Of a stretch of DNA of 64,000 nucleotides, positions 41,523 to 49,891 are shown one piece after another. The notes under the pieces are model-generated. The model worked only from the letters and a program-made list of their open reading frames with translations, was not told where the DNA came from and did not search any database. Source of the DNA: Myxococcus sp. RHSTA-1-4 (GTDB lineage Bacteria > Myxococcota > Myxococcia > Myxococcales > Myxococcaceae); assembly GCF_020037125.1 (NCBI RefSeq), contig NZ_JAIQDG010000003.1, forward strand, positions 1-64,000, written 5' to 3'. The position numbers and the translations under genes were made by a program. Each line of letters begins with the position of its first letter. Positions within the stretch are counted from its first letter, which is position 1.

Positions 41523-42332
41523 ATGAAGCTTCGACTGATGGGATTGAGCCTGGGCGTGGCGGCGGCCGCCGTCACGGTGGGGGCGTGCAGCATGGAGGAG
41601 CCGGAGCCGCAGTGCGTGGTGGCACGCGCGGTCATCGACGGCTCCACCGGCTCGTTCGCGACGACGTACACCCTGAAGGCCGGACAGAACCCGGACCGCG
41701 CGTGCGCGCAGCTCAAGCCGGAGGCGCTGGGCCTGCAGAAGTTCTTCGGCGAGGACCCGGGCGCCCCGGACACCGTCGCCGTGCGCAGCGCGCGGATGGG
41801 CAAGCTGCTCGAGGACTTCGCGTCCCGGCCGGACCCCGACCCCACGCACCAGCCGTTCTCGGTGGGGCCGTTCGCCAGCGAGTCGCCGGGGCCGGACAAC
41901 TTCTGCGACGTCCCCACGCTGACGCCCGCCCGGCTGGACGTGCCCGCCTCGGCCGCGGGGCTGCCGGACGGAGGCACGCTCCCGGACGGCGGTCCGCCTC
42001 CCGAGCTGCCTCCGCAGAGCTTCACCTACGAGTGGAGCAACCTGCGCATCTACAACACGCCGGGCATTCCCGGCACGCAGTTCACCGCGGAGCTGCGCTA
42101 CACGGAGAACGGCTGCACCGCGGAGTACACCGCCAAGGGCATCTGGCCGGTGGTGAGCTGCCGGGGGCGCGACGGGAAGCCCAACGAGGCCGCGTGCGAC
42201 CCGTACGCGGACTACGACGCCGGCCGGCTGCGCGGCTCGGGCATCAACCCCATCTTCCCCGTCAAGTGCGACCCGGACGCGCTCATCTGCGTGCTCACCG
42301 GCGAGGTGCCGTCGGAAGAGCAGCAGCCGTGA
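41523..42332 (+). CDS. Lipoprotein partner of the TonB receptor
   Basis: A 269-residue predicted lipoprotein with signal LRLMGLSLGVAAAAVTVGAC (lipidated C22). The mature protein includes FATTYTLKAGQNPDRACAQL, a Pro/Gly-rich linker (LPDGGTLPDGGPPPELPP) and cysteine-bearing segments (ENGCTAEYTAKGIWPVVSC, ACDPYADYDAGRLRGSGINP). It is encoded 31 bp after the TonB receptor on the same strand. Receptor/lipoprotein pairs of this form are frequent in myxobacteria, where the lipoprotein probably captures or seals the substrate at the outer membrane; no substrate is indicated. A strong nested hairpin at 42365-42404 closes the unit. Confidence 0.75.
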   Translation: MKLRLMGLSLGVAAAAVTVGACSMEEPEPQCVVARAVIDGSTGSFATTYTLKAGQNPDRACAQLKPEALGLQKFFGEDPGAPDTVAVRSARMGKLLEDFASRPDPDPTHQPFSVGPFASESPGPDNFCDVPTLTPARLDVPASAAGLPDGGTLPDGGPPPELPPQSFTYEWSNLRIYNTPGIPGTQFTAELRYTENGCTAEYTAKGIWPVVSCRGRDGKPNEAACDPYADYDAGRLRGSGINPIFPVKCDPDALICVLTGEVPSEEQQP

Positions 42333-42364
42333 CGCCCGCGCCGCGTTGACGTGAGCGGCCCCAG

Positions 42365-42404
42365 CGGGGACCGGAAGCCCGGAACACCGGGCAACCGGTC
42401 CCCG
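42365..42404 (+). terminator. Nested GC-rich hairpin terminator
   Basis: CGGGGACCGG (42365-42374) pairs perfectly with CCGGTCCCCG (42395-42404). Inside is a second stem, CCCGG/CCGGG (42378-42391). It lies 33 bp after the lipoprotein stop and should terminate the receptor/lipoprotein transcript. Confidence 0.7.
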
Positions 42405-42529
42405 TTGACGTCTGGGGGAGTGCTCGCGCGTTCAGGACCCATCTCGACATTTCGCGCGCGGGACGCTACATCGTCGCGCCGCGCCGCCGGGGGCGAGCGC
42501 CACGGCGGTCCACGGCACGGTCCTGCGCA

Positions 42530-43210
42530 ATGCTTTCGGTTCCCTTCTTCGGCACCGCGACGGAGCTCTCCAGGTTCACCCACCGGGCCGGTACCTCGGT
42601 GGTCCTCGCGAGCACGGACGGCGCGGAGAGCGCCTTCCCCCAGGACCTGGCGGAGCGCATCTGGGCGTGGTCCGCGGACGTGAGGCTGGCGTCGGCCAGT
42701 CCCGAGGCACTCCAGTGCGTCGCGGGTGACGCCATCCACCCCGGTGACGTCTTCATCTTCGCGGATGGCAAGCTGAGCTGGCGGAGCGAGCCGGCGCAGA
42801 ACCTGGACACGCAGGCGCTCGCGGCGCACGCCGTCTCCGTCTTCGTCAGCGCGCTGTCGCAGCATGGCTACGTCCGGCTCAAGCAGCGCGAGCGCAACGA
42901 GGCCATCTTCACGCGCGTGAAGCTCGTGGCCATGGAGCGGCTCCTGAAGAACCGGGCGAAGCGGGCCGCCCGCGCGAAGCCGGCGCCCGAGCCGGTGGAG
43001 GACCCCTACACGCTGCTGGGGCTGACGCCGCAGGCCACCTTCGAGGAGGCCCGCGCGGCGCGCAACGCGCTGCTCCAGCAGTACCACCCGGACAAGGTGG
43101 CCGGGCTGGGGCCGAAGCTGCGCGAGGTGGCGGAGGTGGAGACGAAGCGAATCAACGCCGCCTTCGCGAGCCTCCAGGCCCCGGTGCGCGGCGGCCGCCG
43201 GCGAGGGTAG
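42530..43210 (+). CDS. J-domain (DnaJ-like) protein
   Basis: A 226-residue protein whose C-terminal ~60 residues are a J domain: DPYTLLGLTPQATFEEARAA, the diagnostic HPD in LLQQYHPDKVAGLG, and a final helix VETKRINAAFASLQ. The J domain stimulates a DnaK-type Hsp70. The N-terminal ~150 residues (PFFGTATELSRFTHRAGTSV, VASASPE-like and IHPGDVFIFADGKLSW regions) are unrecognised and probably select the client. There is no Gly/Phe or zinc-finger region, so this is a class III J protein rather than a general DnaJ. ATG 42530 is the only good start. Confidence 0.85.
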   Translation: MLSVPFFGTATELSRFTHRAGTSVVLASTDGAESAFPQDLAERIWAWSADVRLASASPEALQCVAGDAIHPGDVFIFADGKLSWRSEPAQNLDTQALAAHAVSVFVSALSQHGYVRLKQRERNEAIFTRVKLVAMERLLKNRAKRAARAKPAPEPVEDPYTLLGLTPQATFEEARAARNALLQQYHPDKVAGLGPKLREVAEVETKRINAAFASLQAPVRGGRRRG

Positions 43211-43246
43211 CCCTCACCCGCGACGCCGCGTCCGGGGCCCCACACC

Positions 43247-43269
43247 CGCGGGAGGACAGGGCTCCCGCG
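43247..43269. terminator. Bidirectional hairpin between convergent genes
   Basis: CGCGGGAG (43247-43254) and CTCCCGCG (43262-43269) form a perfect 8-bp stem with a 7-base loop, placed between the J-domain gene (stop 43210) and the serine protease gene (stop 43294). Confidence 0.6.
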
Positions 43270-43293
43270 AGCATGGGGACGGCTCAGGAGGGA

Positions 43294-45474
43294 CTACTGG
43301 GGCTTCGGCTGGCCGAACGGGAAGATGTCGTAGCCGATGCCGCCGAGGCTGCCCTGCTTCGGGTCGGCCTCGTCGAACTGGACGACCTCCAGGTGGTAGG
43401 GCGCGGGCTCCTGCGGAGCCTCGGGCGAGCGCTCGAAGTACAGGCCCAGCTCGTGCTCCTCGTTGAAGGCCACGGGGAGGTTGTAGAGCGTGCCGCCCAT
43501 GGGGTTGATGACCTCGAAGGTGCCCTCACCCGTGCGCTCCAGGCCCTCGGCCCTGGCGCCGCCCTTCATCCAGGCCTCGACCAGGGCCGGGGGAAGCCGC
43601 AGCACCACGCGGCCCGCCTTCGTCGGGAAGGGACGCTGCTGGTCCGCCAGCGGCGTGCGCACCACGAAGCGCAGCGCCGTCACCTTCTCGTGGACGTTGC
43701 GGAGGATGAAGCGCACCTCCTGCTTCAGGGACTCCAGGTCCACGATGTTCACGTTGCGCCAGATGATGTTGTTGTTCTGCCGGACGTTGTAGTTGATGTC
43801 CGTCGTCTCCGCGAACGTCATCGGGTCCGTGGCGGACTCCCAGCGGGCCACGAGGCAGTAGTGGCCGGTGCCCGGCAGCGAGGCCCACGGCACCTGGATG
43901 ATGGTGGTGTCCGGGGTGAAGCCGTTGACGGGCACGTCGCCGAACTGCGTCCAGTTGCTCTGCCAGTTCAGGCCGGTGGAGGCGTTGGCGTAGTACAGCT
44001 TCAGCCGGCCGCTGGCGCCCGGGCGCGGGCCGCCGTGCATCTTCACGTAGACGTAGTTCGTCTGGCCGAACTCCGGGTTCTGGTGGACGTGCGGGTTGGC
44101 GACGCCGTCCGGCTGCTTGCGGACCCAGATGTACGGGCTGGCCCACATGTCCTGGGTGGCGGTGGCCGGGTCCGGCTCCAGGCCGGTGTCGGACCAGGTG
44201 TCGCGCATCCAGACGTCATACGGGTCCGGGCAGGAGGCGCTGCGCAGCGCGCAGGTGGGCAGGTTGGCGCCCAGGTGGCTGATGATGGAGGTCATCGGCA
44301 CGCCGCGGTTGGGGCAGTTGGCGCAGTGGTGCAGCGCGACGACGCGGTGGTCCGAGTAACCGATGACGGGCGAGCCCGAGGAGCCGCCCTGGGTGTCCGC
44401 GTAGTAGCCGACGTCGGCCGGGCCGCCGGACTGGCACGCGGGCTCGGTGGTGCTGAAGATTTCAGCGAAGCCCGAGGCGTCCGTGGAGTGGGTGGAGTTG
44501 CGGGCGATGCGCTTGCCCCAGGCCGCCGCGTGCTGGGGAATGTAGATGCGCTCGTTCACCACCGGCGCGGAGTTGCGGAGCTGGAGGTAGCCGTAGGTGT
44601 TGGTGGGGTTGGTGGGCAGGAGCACCAGCGCGTAGTCGCGCGGCGCGTTCACCGCCACCAGCGTGGAGGAGGTGGCCACCACGGTGCCGGGACAGGCGAA
44701 CCAGCTCGAGCAGTTGGTGGCACAGGTGGCACCCTCGGCCATGAACTCGAAGTCGGTGTTGGCCGCGTCGGACGCGCTGCCGATGCAGTGCTCGTTGGTC
44801 ATCACGTGGCCCTGGTTGCCCACGAGCCAGCCGGTGCAGGCGCCGGAGCCGTTGATGAGCAGGCGCGCCACGGCGCGCGAGTGCTTGTAGGCGCGCGGGT
44901 CCGAGCCCTGGTAGCAGCGCGCGTTCGCCGAGTCGTCCGGGCCGCACAGCGCCTCGGTCTCACCGCCGAGGGCGGAGAGGTCGGCGATGCCGCGGGCGAA
45001 CTTGTCGATGGTGTAGCCGGACTTCGCGCGGCCGCCCACGCTCCACAGCTCGACGATGGCGACGTCACCGGAGATGTGGCCGCTCCAGAAGCCCTCCTTC
45101 ACGGGGCCCGTGCCGTCGCCCTTGCCGAAGCGCTCGTAGCGGTACTCGCGCGAGCCGTCCGGGGCGCGGATGATGACGTAGTCGCCGGGCGCGAGGTTGA
45201 ACTCGCTGAAGTGCGGGGCGATGTACGTGGCGCCGGGGCTGCTGATGCGGTCCGTCCAGGACAGCACCGCCTCCTTGCGTACGCCCTCCGCCCGCGCCTC
45301 GGGCTGGCGCGACTTGAACGTGGCGACGACGTCCTCGCCCACCTTCACGCGGCCCTGCGCGTCCTTCTTCAGCTCCGGTGTGGACTTGCGACCCTCGCAG
45401 ACGGCGGCGTCTCCGGCGCTCGCGCCAGAGCCGACCAGCAGCAGGCCCGCCAGCAGCAGGCCTCTCAGATTCAC
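43294..45474 (-). CDS. Secreted trypsin-like serine endopeptidase
   Basis: A 726-residue exported protein. The signal peptide is LRGLLLAGLLLVGSGASAG. An N-terminal ~170-residue region (FSEFNLAPGDYVIIRAPDGS) precedes a chymotrypsin-fold protease with the complete triad: H229 in VMTNEHCIG, D280 in APRDYALVLL and S368 in GGSSGSPVIG. Paired cysteines lie around each motif. The C-terminal ~330 residues are beta-rich (DTWSDTGLEPDPATATQDMW, SIWVRK-like and GLYFERSPEAPQEPAP), probably substrate-binding domains. The GTG at 45474, which begins the signal peptide, is preferred over ATG 45666. A likely lytic or predation enzyme by analogy with other myxobacterial secreted proteases. Confidence 0.85.
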   Translation of the reverse strand: MNLRGLLLAGLLLVGSGASAGDAAVCEGRKSTPELKKDAQGRVKVGEDVVATFKSRQPEARAEGVRKEAVLSWTDRISSPGATYIAPHFSEFNLAPGDYVIIRAPDGSREYRYERFGKGDGTGPVKEGFWSGHISGDVAIVELWSVGGRAKSGYTIDKFARGIADLSALGGETEALCGPDDSANARCYQGSDPRAYKHSRAVARLLINGSGACTGWLVGNQGHVMTNEHCIGSASDAANTDFEFMAEGATCATNCSSWFACPGTVVATSSTLVAVNAPRDYALVLLPTNPTNTYGYLQLRNSAPVVNERIYIPQHAAAWGKRIARNSTHSTDASGFAEIFSTTEPACQSGGPADVGYYADTQGGSSGSPVIGYSDHRVVALHHCANCPNRGVPMTSIISHLGANLPTCALRSASCPDPYDVWMRDTWSDTGLEPDPATATQDMWASPYIWVRKQPDGVANPHVHQNPEFGQTNYVYVKMHGGPRPGASGRLKLYYANASTGLNWQSNWTQFGDVPVNGFTPDTTIIQVPWASLPGTGHYCLVARWESATDPMTFAETTDINYNVRQNNNIIWRNVNIVDLESLKQEVRFILRNVHEKVTALRFVVRTPLADQQRPFPTKAGRVVLRLPPALVEAWMKGGARAEGLERTGEGTFEVINPMGGTLYNLPVAFNEEHELGLYFERSPEAPQEPAPYHLEVVQFDEADPKQGSLGGIGYDIFPFGQPKPQ

Positions 45475-45750
45475 TCTCAAGTGACACCTCGGGATGGATG
45501 GAATCGGGGAATGGGCGGCGCGAAGACGCGCCGGCCCGGCCGAGGCAGGAGCAAGCAACGAGCCAGGAAACCGCCGGTTCCAGGGCTCGCGCCATCCCAG
45601 AGGAGGTGCACCGGGAGGGTAGGGCCGCACCCCGGGCGCCAGGCCTTCCCGGCTGTGACCTTTCATGTCACAGCGAGGGGCGTGCTGTTGCCTGCGGGGC
45701 CACTGCGGGGTGGCCCTGTCGAGCGTGGGGAGGCGGGCGCTGGAGCGCCC

Positions 45751-46140
45751 TCAGGCCACGGAGGCCAGGGAGGGCCCGTCGCGTCCTCCGCCGAGGCTGA
45801 GGGCCACCTGGTGCTTGAAGCGCTCCAGGTCCCCATCCTTGTGCAGGAAGATTTCGCCGCGAGGGGCACAGAAGAAGGGCTCGCTGCTGTGGATGATGAG
45901 CGGGGTGTGACGGAGCCGCTCGTCCGCGCGCAGCCGCTGGCACAGCTCCAGGCCGTTCATCCTCGGCATGCGCACGTCGGTGATGATGAGGTCGGGCCGC
46001 AGCGCGAGGGCCAGCGCCAGCCCCTCCTGTCCGTCCCTGGCGGTGGTGACTCCGCAGCCCAGCTCTTCGAGGGTCAGCGTGTAGATCTCCAGCAGGTCTC
46101 CATCATCATCGACCAGCAGGACCCTGGGCTGTGAGTTCAT
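45751..46140 (-). CDS. Single-domain response regulator receiver
   Basis: A 129-residue CheY-like protein with no output domain. The acidic pocket (D11-D13 in VLLVDDDGD), the phosphorylated D55 (LIITDVRMPRMNGLEL), the switch S85 (PLIIHSSEP) and K101 (FLHKDGD) are all present, so it should accept phosphate. No kinase gene is adjacent; it probably serves a partner elsewhere, as many orphan myxobacterial receivers do. The final helix (RFKHQVALSLGGG) is followed by a short flexible tail. ATG 46140 directly begins the receiver. Confidence 0.88.
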   Translation of the reverse strand: MNSQPRVLLVDDDGDLLEIYTLTLEELGCGVTTARDGQEGLALALALRPDLIITDVRMPRMNGLELCQRLRADERLRHTPLIIHSSEPFFCAPRGEIFLHKDGDLERFKHQVALSLGGGRDGPSLASVA

Positions 46141-46362
46141 GATGCGCCTCGTTCAAGCAATGGCCGCTTTCGCGCCCCGTTCATATAGACAGGTCCACGA
46201 GAGCGAGGATGTGAACGGGCGTTTTTGCCCGTGGGTCCGGGCGGCGCGGTGGCTTTCCTCGCCATCTTCCCGCCGGTGGGCTCCTGCCCGGTGGGCGGAC
46301 GGGGGACTTCCCGCCCGCCCGGCGCCTGGCTGGAGTCACGCGGGCGGGAGGGACTCCTGGCC

Positions 46363-47547
46363 TCAGGCGGGGACGAGGTCCACCGGCAGGCTCTGGGGCC
46401 CGCGGATGGTGAGGCCGGGGAGCCACTGGATGTCCGGGGAGCGGAGCCGGAGCGCGCGGATGCGGGGGATGAGCGCCTCCAGCGCGAGCCGGGCCTCCAT
46501 CCGCGCGAGCTGGGCGCCCAGGCAGAAGTGGATGCCGTGCCCGAAGGTGAGGTGCTGGGTGCCCTTGTCCCGGCCCGGGAGGAACCGCTCCGGCTGTTCG
46601 AAGACGCTCTCGTCGCGGTTGGCGCTGGCCACCAGCCCCATCACCAGGCTGCCCGCGGGCACCGTCGTGCCGGACAGCTCCACGTCCGACAGGGCGATGC
46701 GGAAGGCGAACTGGGTGGGGGGCTCGTAGCGGAGCACCTCCTCCAGGAAGCGGGGGATGTGCGTCTTGTCCGCGCGGGCGTGCTCGAGGTGCTCCGGGTG
46801 GCGGGCGAGGAGGATGGCCGCATGGCCGATGAGCTGGGCCGTCGTCTCCATGCCCGCGGGCAGCAGCAGGAATAGGAACGACAGGACTTCTTCGTCGGTG
46901 AGCTGGCGCCCCTCCACCTCGGCCCGGAGCAAATCACTCACCATGTCGTCACCGGGAGCGCGGCGGCGCGCGGCGATGACGTCTCCGAGGTAGGCCTCCA
47001 TCTCCCTCACCGTGGCGCGGACGCCCTCGTATTGCGCGGGCACGGCGGAGCTGAGGAGGCCCATGTTCACCGACCAGCGCTTGAACTCGGTGAAGGTGGA
47101 CGGCTCCAGGCCGAGCATCCGGCCGATGATGTTGCGTGGCAGCGCGAAGGAGAGCGCGTCCACGAAGTCCACCTCGCGCCGGCGGACGGCGGCCTCGGCC
47201 AGCGTCTCCGCCTCCTGGCGCACCTGGGCCTCCAGCCGCGCCATGCCGCTGGCGCCGAAGGCGCGGCTGAGCAGCGCGCGGAGCGGGGTGTGGCGCGGCG
47301 GGTCCTTCGTGACGAGCGACTGGGCTATCGGGTTCGGACCCAGCCAGGGCGGCTCGGCCGTCACCGCGAGCGCCTCGGACGAGAAGCGCTGGGCGTCCTT
47401 GTAGAGGGTGCGCACGTCCTCGTAGCGGGCGGCGGCATAGGCGCCGAAGGGCTCGATGCGGCAGAGCCCGGGCTCGGCGCGCATCCGGGCGTAGAGGGCG
47501 TGGCGCTCCGCGTCGGTGGTGGGGGCGAACAGGTCGTACGTCTGCAA
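46363..47547 (-). CDS. Cytochrome P450
   Basis: A 394-residue soluble bacterial P450 monooxygenase. The I-helix oxygen-binding motif is LLPAGMETTAQL, the K-helix ExxR is FLEEVLRYEPP, and the haem-binding loop is LTFGHGIHFCLGAQLAR with ligand C342. DPPRHTPLRALLSRAFG is the usual C-helix region. I propose TTG 47547 as the start, with GGAG six bases upstream: the in-frame sequence upstream of it is Pro/Arg/Ser-rich and unlike P450, and the resulting length is normal. The substrate is unknown and no ferredoxin gene is adjacent; secondary metabolism is possible but not shown. Confidence 0.88.
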   Translation of the reverse strand: MQTYDLFAPTTDAERHALYARMRAEPGLCRIEPFGAYAAARYEDVRTLYKDAQRFSSEALAVTAEPPWLGPNPIAQSLVTKDPPRHTPLRALLSRAFGASGMARLEAQVRQEAETLAEAAVRRREVDFVDALSFALPRNIIGRMLGLEPSTFTEFKRWSVNMGLLSSAVPAQYEGVRATVREMEAYLGDVIAARRRAPGDDMVSDLLRAEVEGRQLTDEEVLSFLFLLLPAGMETTAQLIGHAAILLARHPEHLEHARADKTHIPRFLEEVLRYEPPTQFAFRIALSDVELSGTTVPAGSLVMGLVASANRDESVFEQPERFLPGRDKGTQHLTFGHGIHFCLGAQLARMEARLALEALIPRIRALRLRSPDIQWLPGLTIRGPQSLPVDLVPA

Positions 47548-47656
47548 CGGCGTCTCCGTGGTGGTGGCCGCGGCGTCGAAGCCTGGGCGCGGCGGCCCGC
47601 TGGCCCGTGAGGGTTGGGGCTCTTGATGGAGATACGGACGGTGCCGGGCGGGCTGG

Positions 47657-48226
47657 CTACTCGGGCGTCGAGTCGATGACCTTCTTCGCGATGCCGAAGG
47701 AGAACCCGGCCCTCGCGAGCGCGGCGAGGTCTCTCTGTCGGTTCTCCTCCCGGGAGGCGGCATTCTTCCGGAAGGGGCCGAGGCGCTTCTTCCGGGCCCA
47801 GATGCGCGCGGCCTCCTCGTCGGAGACCTCCGCCGTCGCGTCCGCGAGCTTCTGGGTGACGAGCTCCGCCGCGACGCCCTTCATCCGCAGCTTCTGGGCA
47901 ATCACCCGGGTGCTGCGGCCCGAGGCGCGCAGCGAGTGGGCCTTCATGCGCGCATAGGCCTCGTCATCGAGGAGGCCGTTGCGGATGAGCTTGGCGACGA
48001 GCGCGTCCAGCCACCCGAGCGCCTCGGCGCGGTCCCCACCGTGGAACTTGAGGGACCTGTCCACCCGGCGCATGAGCACGCGCTTGAGCTGGCTCTGCGT
48101 GGCCGCGTACCGCTTCAGGTAGTGCAGCGCGGCGTTCTCCAGGTACGTCGGAGACACCTTGCGAGGTCGTTTCGGCTTCCGGGGGCCCGCCGCCTTCCTG
48201 TCCTGTCCTCCCTGCGCCTCGTCCAT
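47657..48226 (-). CDS. recX: RecX-family RecA regulator
   Basis: A 189-residue mostly helical protein. The RecX core is recognisable: YLENAALHYLKRYAATQSQL, KRVLMRRV, then LIRNGLLDDEAYARMKAHSL, RASGRSTRVIAQKLRMKGVA and a third repeat ending LAALARAGFSFGIAKKVIDS. These are the three-helix repeats that bind the RecA filament groove and limit strand exchange. A ~25-residue Lys/Arg/Pro-rich N-terminal tail precedes the core. recA is not in the window, which is unremarkable for myxobacteria. ATG 48226. Confidence 0.85.
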   Translation of the reverse strand: MDEAQGGQDRKAAGPRKPKRPRKVSPTYLENAALHYLKRYAATQSQLKRVLMRRVDRSLKFHGGDRAEALGWLDALVAKLIRNGLLDDEAYARMKAHSLRASGRSTRVIAQKLRMKGVAAELVTQKLADATAEVSDEEAARIWARKKRLGPFRKNAASREENRQRDLAALARAGFSFGIAKKVIDSTPE

Positions 48227-48329
48227 GACGGGGGCGGGTCTACCACCCGGGTCTGACGGTCAGAAGCGTGGGTTTGCCCCCGGGGAGGTAGGGGGCGCAC
48301 GGCCCGGGTGGCCCCCGTCCGGCCGTCTG

Positions 48330-48722
48330 CTACTTCGCGGACTCGAACAGCGCGGACACCGTGCCGGACGGGTCCTCGATGACGCAGAAGCGGCCCATGG
48401 GGCCCGCGGAGCGCACCTTGCCGCGGACCTTGCCTCCCAGCGCGGTGACGCGCTCCAGGCTCCGGTCCAGGTCCTCCACGGTGATGTAGACAATCCACCC
48501 GGTGGGCATGTCCGCGTTCGGCCCGCGCGCGTGACAGATGCCGCCCGCGGGCGTCTCGCTGCCGGGCGGAGTCATCACGAAGTCCTCGTACCCGCCCATG
48601 TCGATGCCGGAGACCGTCCAGCCGACCACGTCCCAGTAGAAGTCCCTCACCGCCACCGCGTCCTTCACCGTGAGGTCCATCCAGCCCACTGTGCCTACCG
48701 CCGGCTTGCCTGACTCGCTCAT
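48330..48722 (-). CDS. VOC-family (glyoxalase-like) protein
   Basis: A 130-residue vicinal-oxygen-chelate fold protein with two beta-alpha-beta modules: GTVGWMDLTVKDAVAVRDFY then YWDVVGWTVSGIDMGGYEDF, and GWIVYITVEDLDRSLERVTA then GPMGRFCVIEDPSGTVSALF. Such proteins act as dioxygenases, glyoxalases or antibiotic-binding proteins. The metal-ligand pattern is incomplete to my eye, so the activity is unassigned. It is probably a monocistronic gene. Confidence 0.85.
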   Translation of the reverse strand: MSESGKPAVGTVGWMDLTVKDAVAVRDFYWDVVGWTVSGIDMGGYEDFVMTPPGSETPAGGICHARGPNADMPTGWIVYITVEDLDRSLERVTALGGKVRGKVRSAGPMGRFCVIEDPSGTVSALFESAK

Positions 48723-48780
48723 GTGCCCCTCCCTTTTCGGTGGGGCACTCTAGCGGCGCGCAGCGGGGAGGCCGAGCCCC

Positions 48781-49890
48781 TCACAGCGACTTCAGCGACT
48801 CCGGCACCTCCCACTCCGGCTTGAGCCGGGAGATGACCTTGGCGAGGTTCTCCTTGTCCTGCGCCTTCTCCAGCGCGGCCTCGGGAGTAATCACGCCCTC
48901 CTTCACCAGCCGCTCCAGGTGCATGTCCAGCGTCTGCATGCCCTGGCTCTGGCCGGCCTGCATCTTGGACGCAATCTGGAAGACCTTGCCCTCGCGAATC
49001 ATGGAGGCGATGGCGCTGCCACCCACCAGGATTTCCAGCGCCGCCACGCGGCCCTTGCCGTCCGCCGTCTTGATGAGCTGCTGCGCGACGATGCCCGCCA
49101 GGCTCTCCGCCAGCATGCCGCGCACCTGCGCCTGCTCGTCCGCCGGGAAGGCGTTGATGATGCGGTCGATGGTGGCCGGCGCGCTGTTGGTGTGCACCGT
49201 GGCGAACACCAGCACGCCGAAGCTCGCGAGCTGCAGCGCCAGCTTCATCGTCTCGTTGGTGCGAAGCTCGCCGATGAGGATGACGTTCGGGTCCTCGCGC
49301 CCCGCCGAGCGGATGGCCGTCGCGAAGCTGGACGCATGCGGGCCCACCTCCCGGTGCGTCACCTGGGCCTTCTGCGACTCGTGGACGAACTCCACCGGGT
49401 CCTCAATCGTGAGGATGTGCGCCGGGCGGCTGTGGTTGATGTAATGAATCATCCCCGCCAGCGTCGTGGACTTGCCGCTGCCCGTGGGGCCCGTCACCAG
49501 CACCAGCCCGCTGCGCCGGTCCGCCAGCTTGCGCACCACCTCCGGCGTCTTGAGGTCCTCCAGCGACAGCACCTTGCTGGGAATGGTGCGGAAGACCGCC
49601 GCCAGCCCCGTCATCTTGTTGAAGTAGTTGGCGCGGAAGCGGGCCTTCGTCCCGTAGCCGTAGGCGAAGTCCAGGTCCAGGTCCTCCTGAATCTGGCGCT
49701 TCTGCTCCGGGGTGATGATTTCGAAGAGCAGCGCCTCGATGTCCGCCTGCGTGAGCGGCATCTCGTGTAGCGGAATCAGCTCGCCGCGGATGCGGCCCAG
49801 GGGCGGGTAGCCGACGCCCAGGTGCAAGTCACTGCCCTTCTGCTCCAGCAGCGCGTCGAAGAGGGTGGCGATACGAGGGGTGGCGTTCAT
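48781..49890 (-). CDS. PilT-family twitching-motility ATPase
   Basis: A 369-residue hexameric secretion ATPase of the PilT/PilU type, which powers retraction of type IV pili at the inner membrane. The N-terminal PAS-like domain starts LFDALLEQKGSDLHLGVGYP. Walker A is GPTGSGKST (134-142), the Asp box is ILTIEDPVEFVH, Walker B is DPNVILIGELRTNE and the His box is FATVHTNSAPATID. GREDPNV replaces the usual LRQDPDV. The start follows the stop of the larger PilT-like gene by one base, so the two form an operon. Myxobacteria carry several pilT paralogues; this pair is separate from any pil cluster, so its pilus partner is unknown. Confidence 0.9.
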   Translation of the reverse strand: MNATPRIATLFDALLEQKGSDLHLGVGYPPLGRIRGELIPLHEMPLTQADIEALLFEIITPEQKRQIQEDLDLDFAYGYGTKARFRANYFNKMTGLAAVFRTIPSKVLSLEDLKTPEVVRKLADRRSGLVLVTGPTGSGKSTTLAGMIHYINHSRPAHILTIEDPVEFVHESQKAQVTHREVGPHASSFATAIRSAGREDPNVILIGELRTNETMKLALQLASFGVLVFATVHTNSAPATIDRIINAFPADEQAQVRGMLAESLAGIVAQQLIKTADGKGRVAALEILVGGSAIASMIREGKVFQIASKMQAGQSQGMQTLDMHLERLVKEGVITPEAALEKAQDKENLAKVISRLKPEWEVPESLKSL

Positions 49891-49891
49891 C

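Noticed and set aside
38339..42025. 1228-codon open frame antisense to the TonB receptor and lipoprotein genes
   Set aside because: Same GC artefact. The plus strand has clear signal peptides, plug and barrel sequence.
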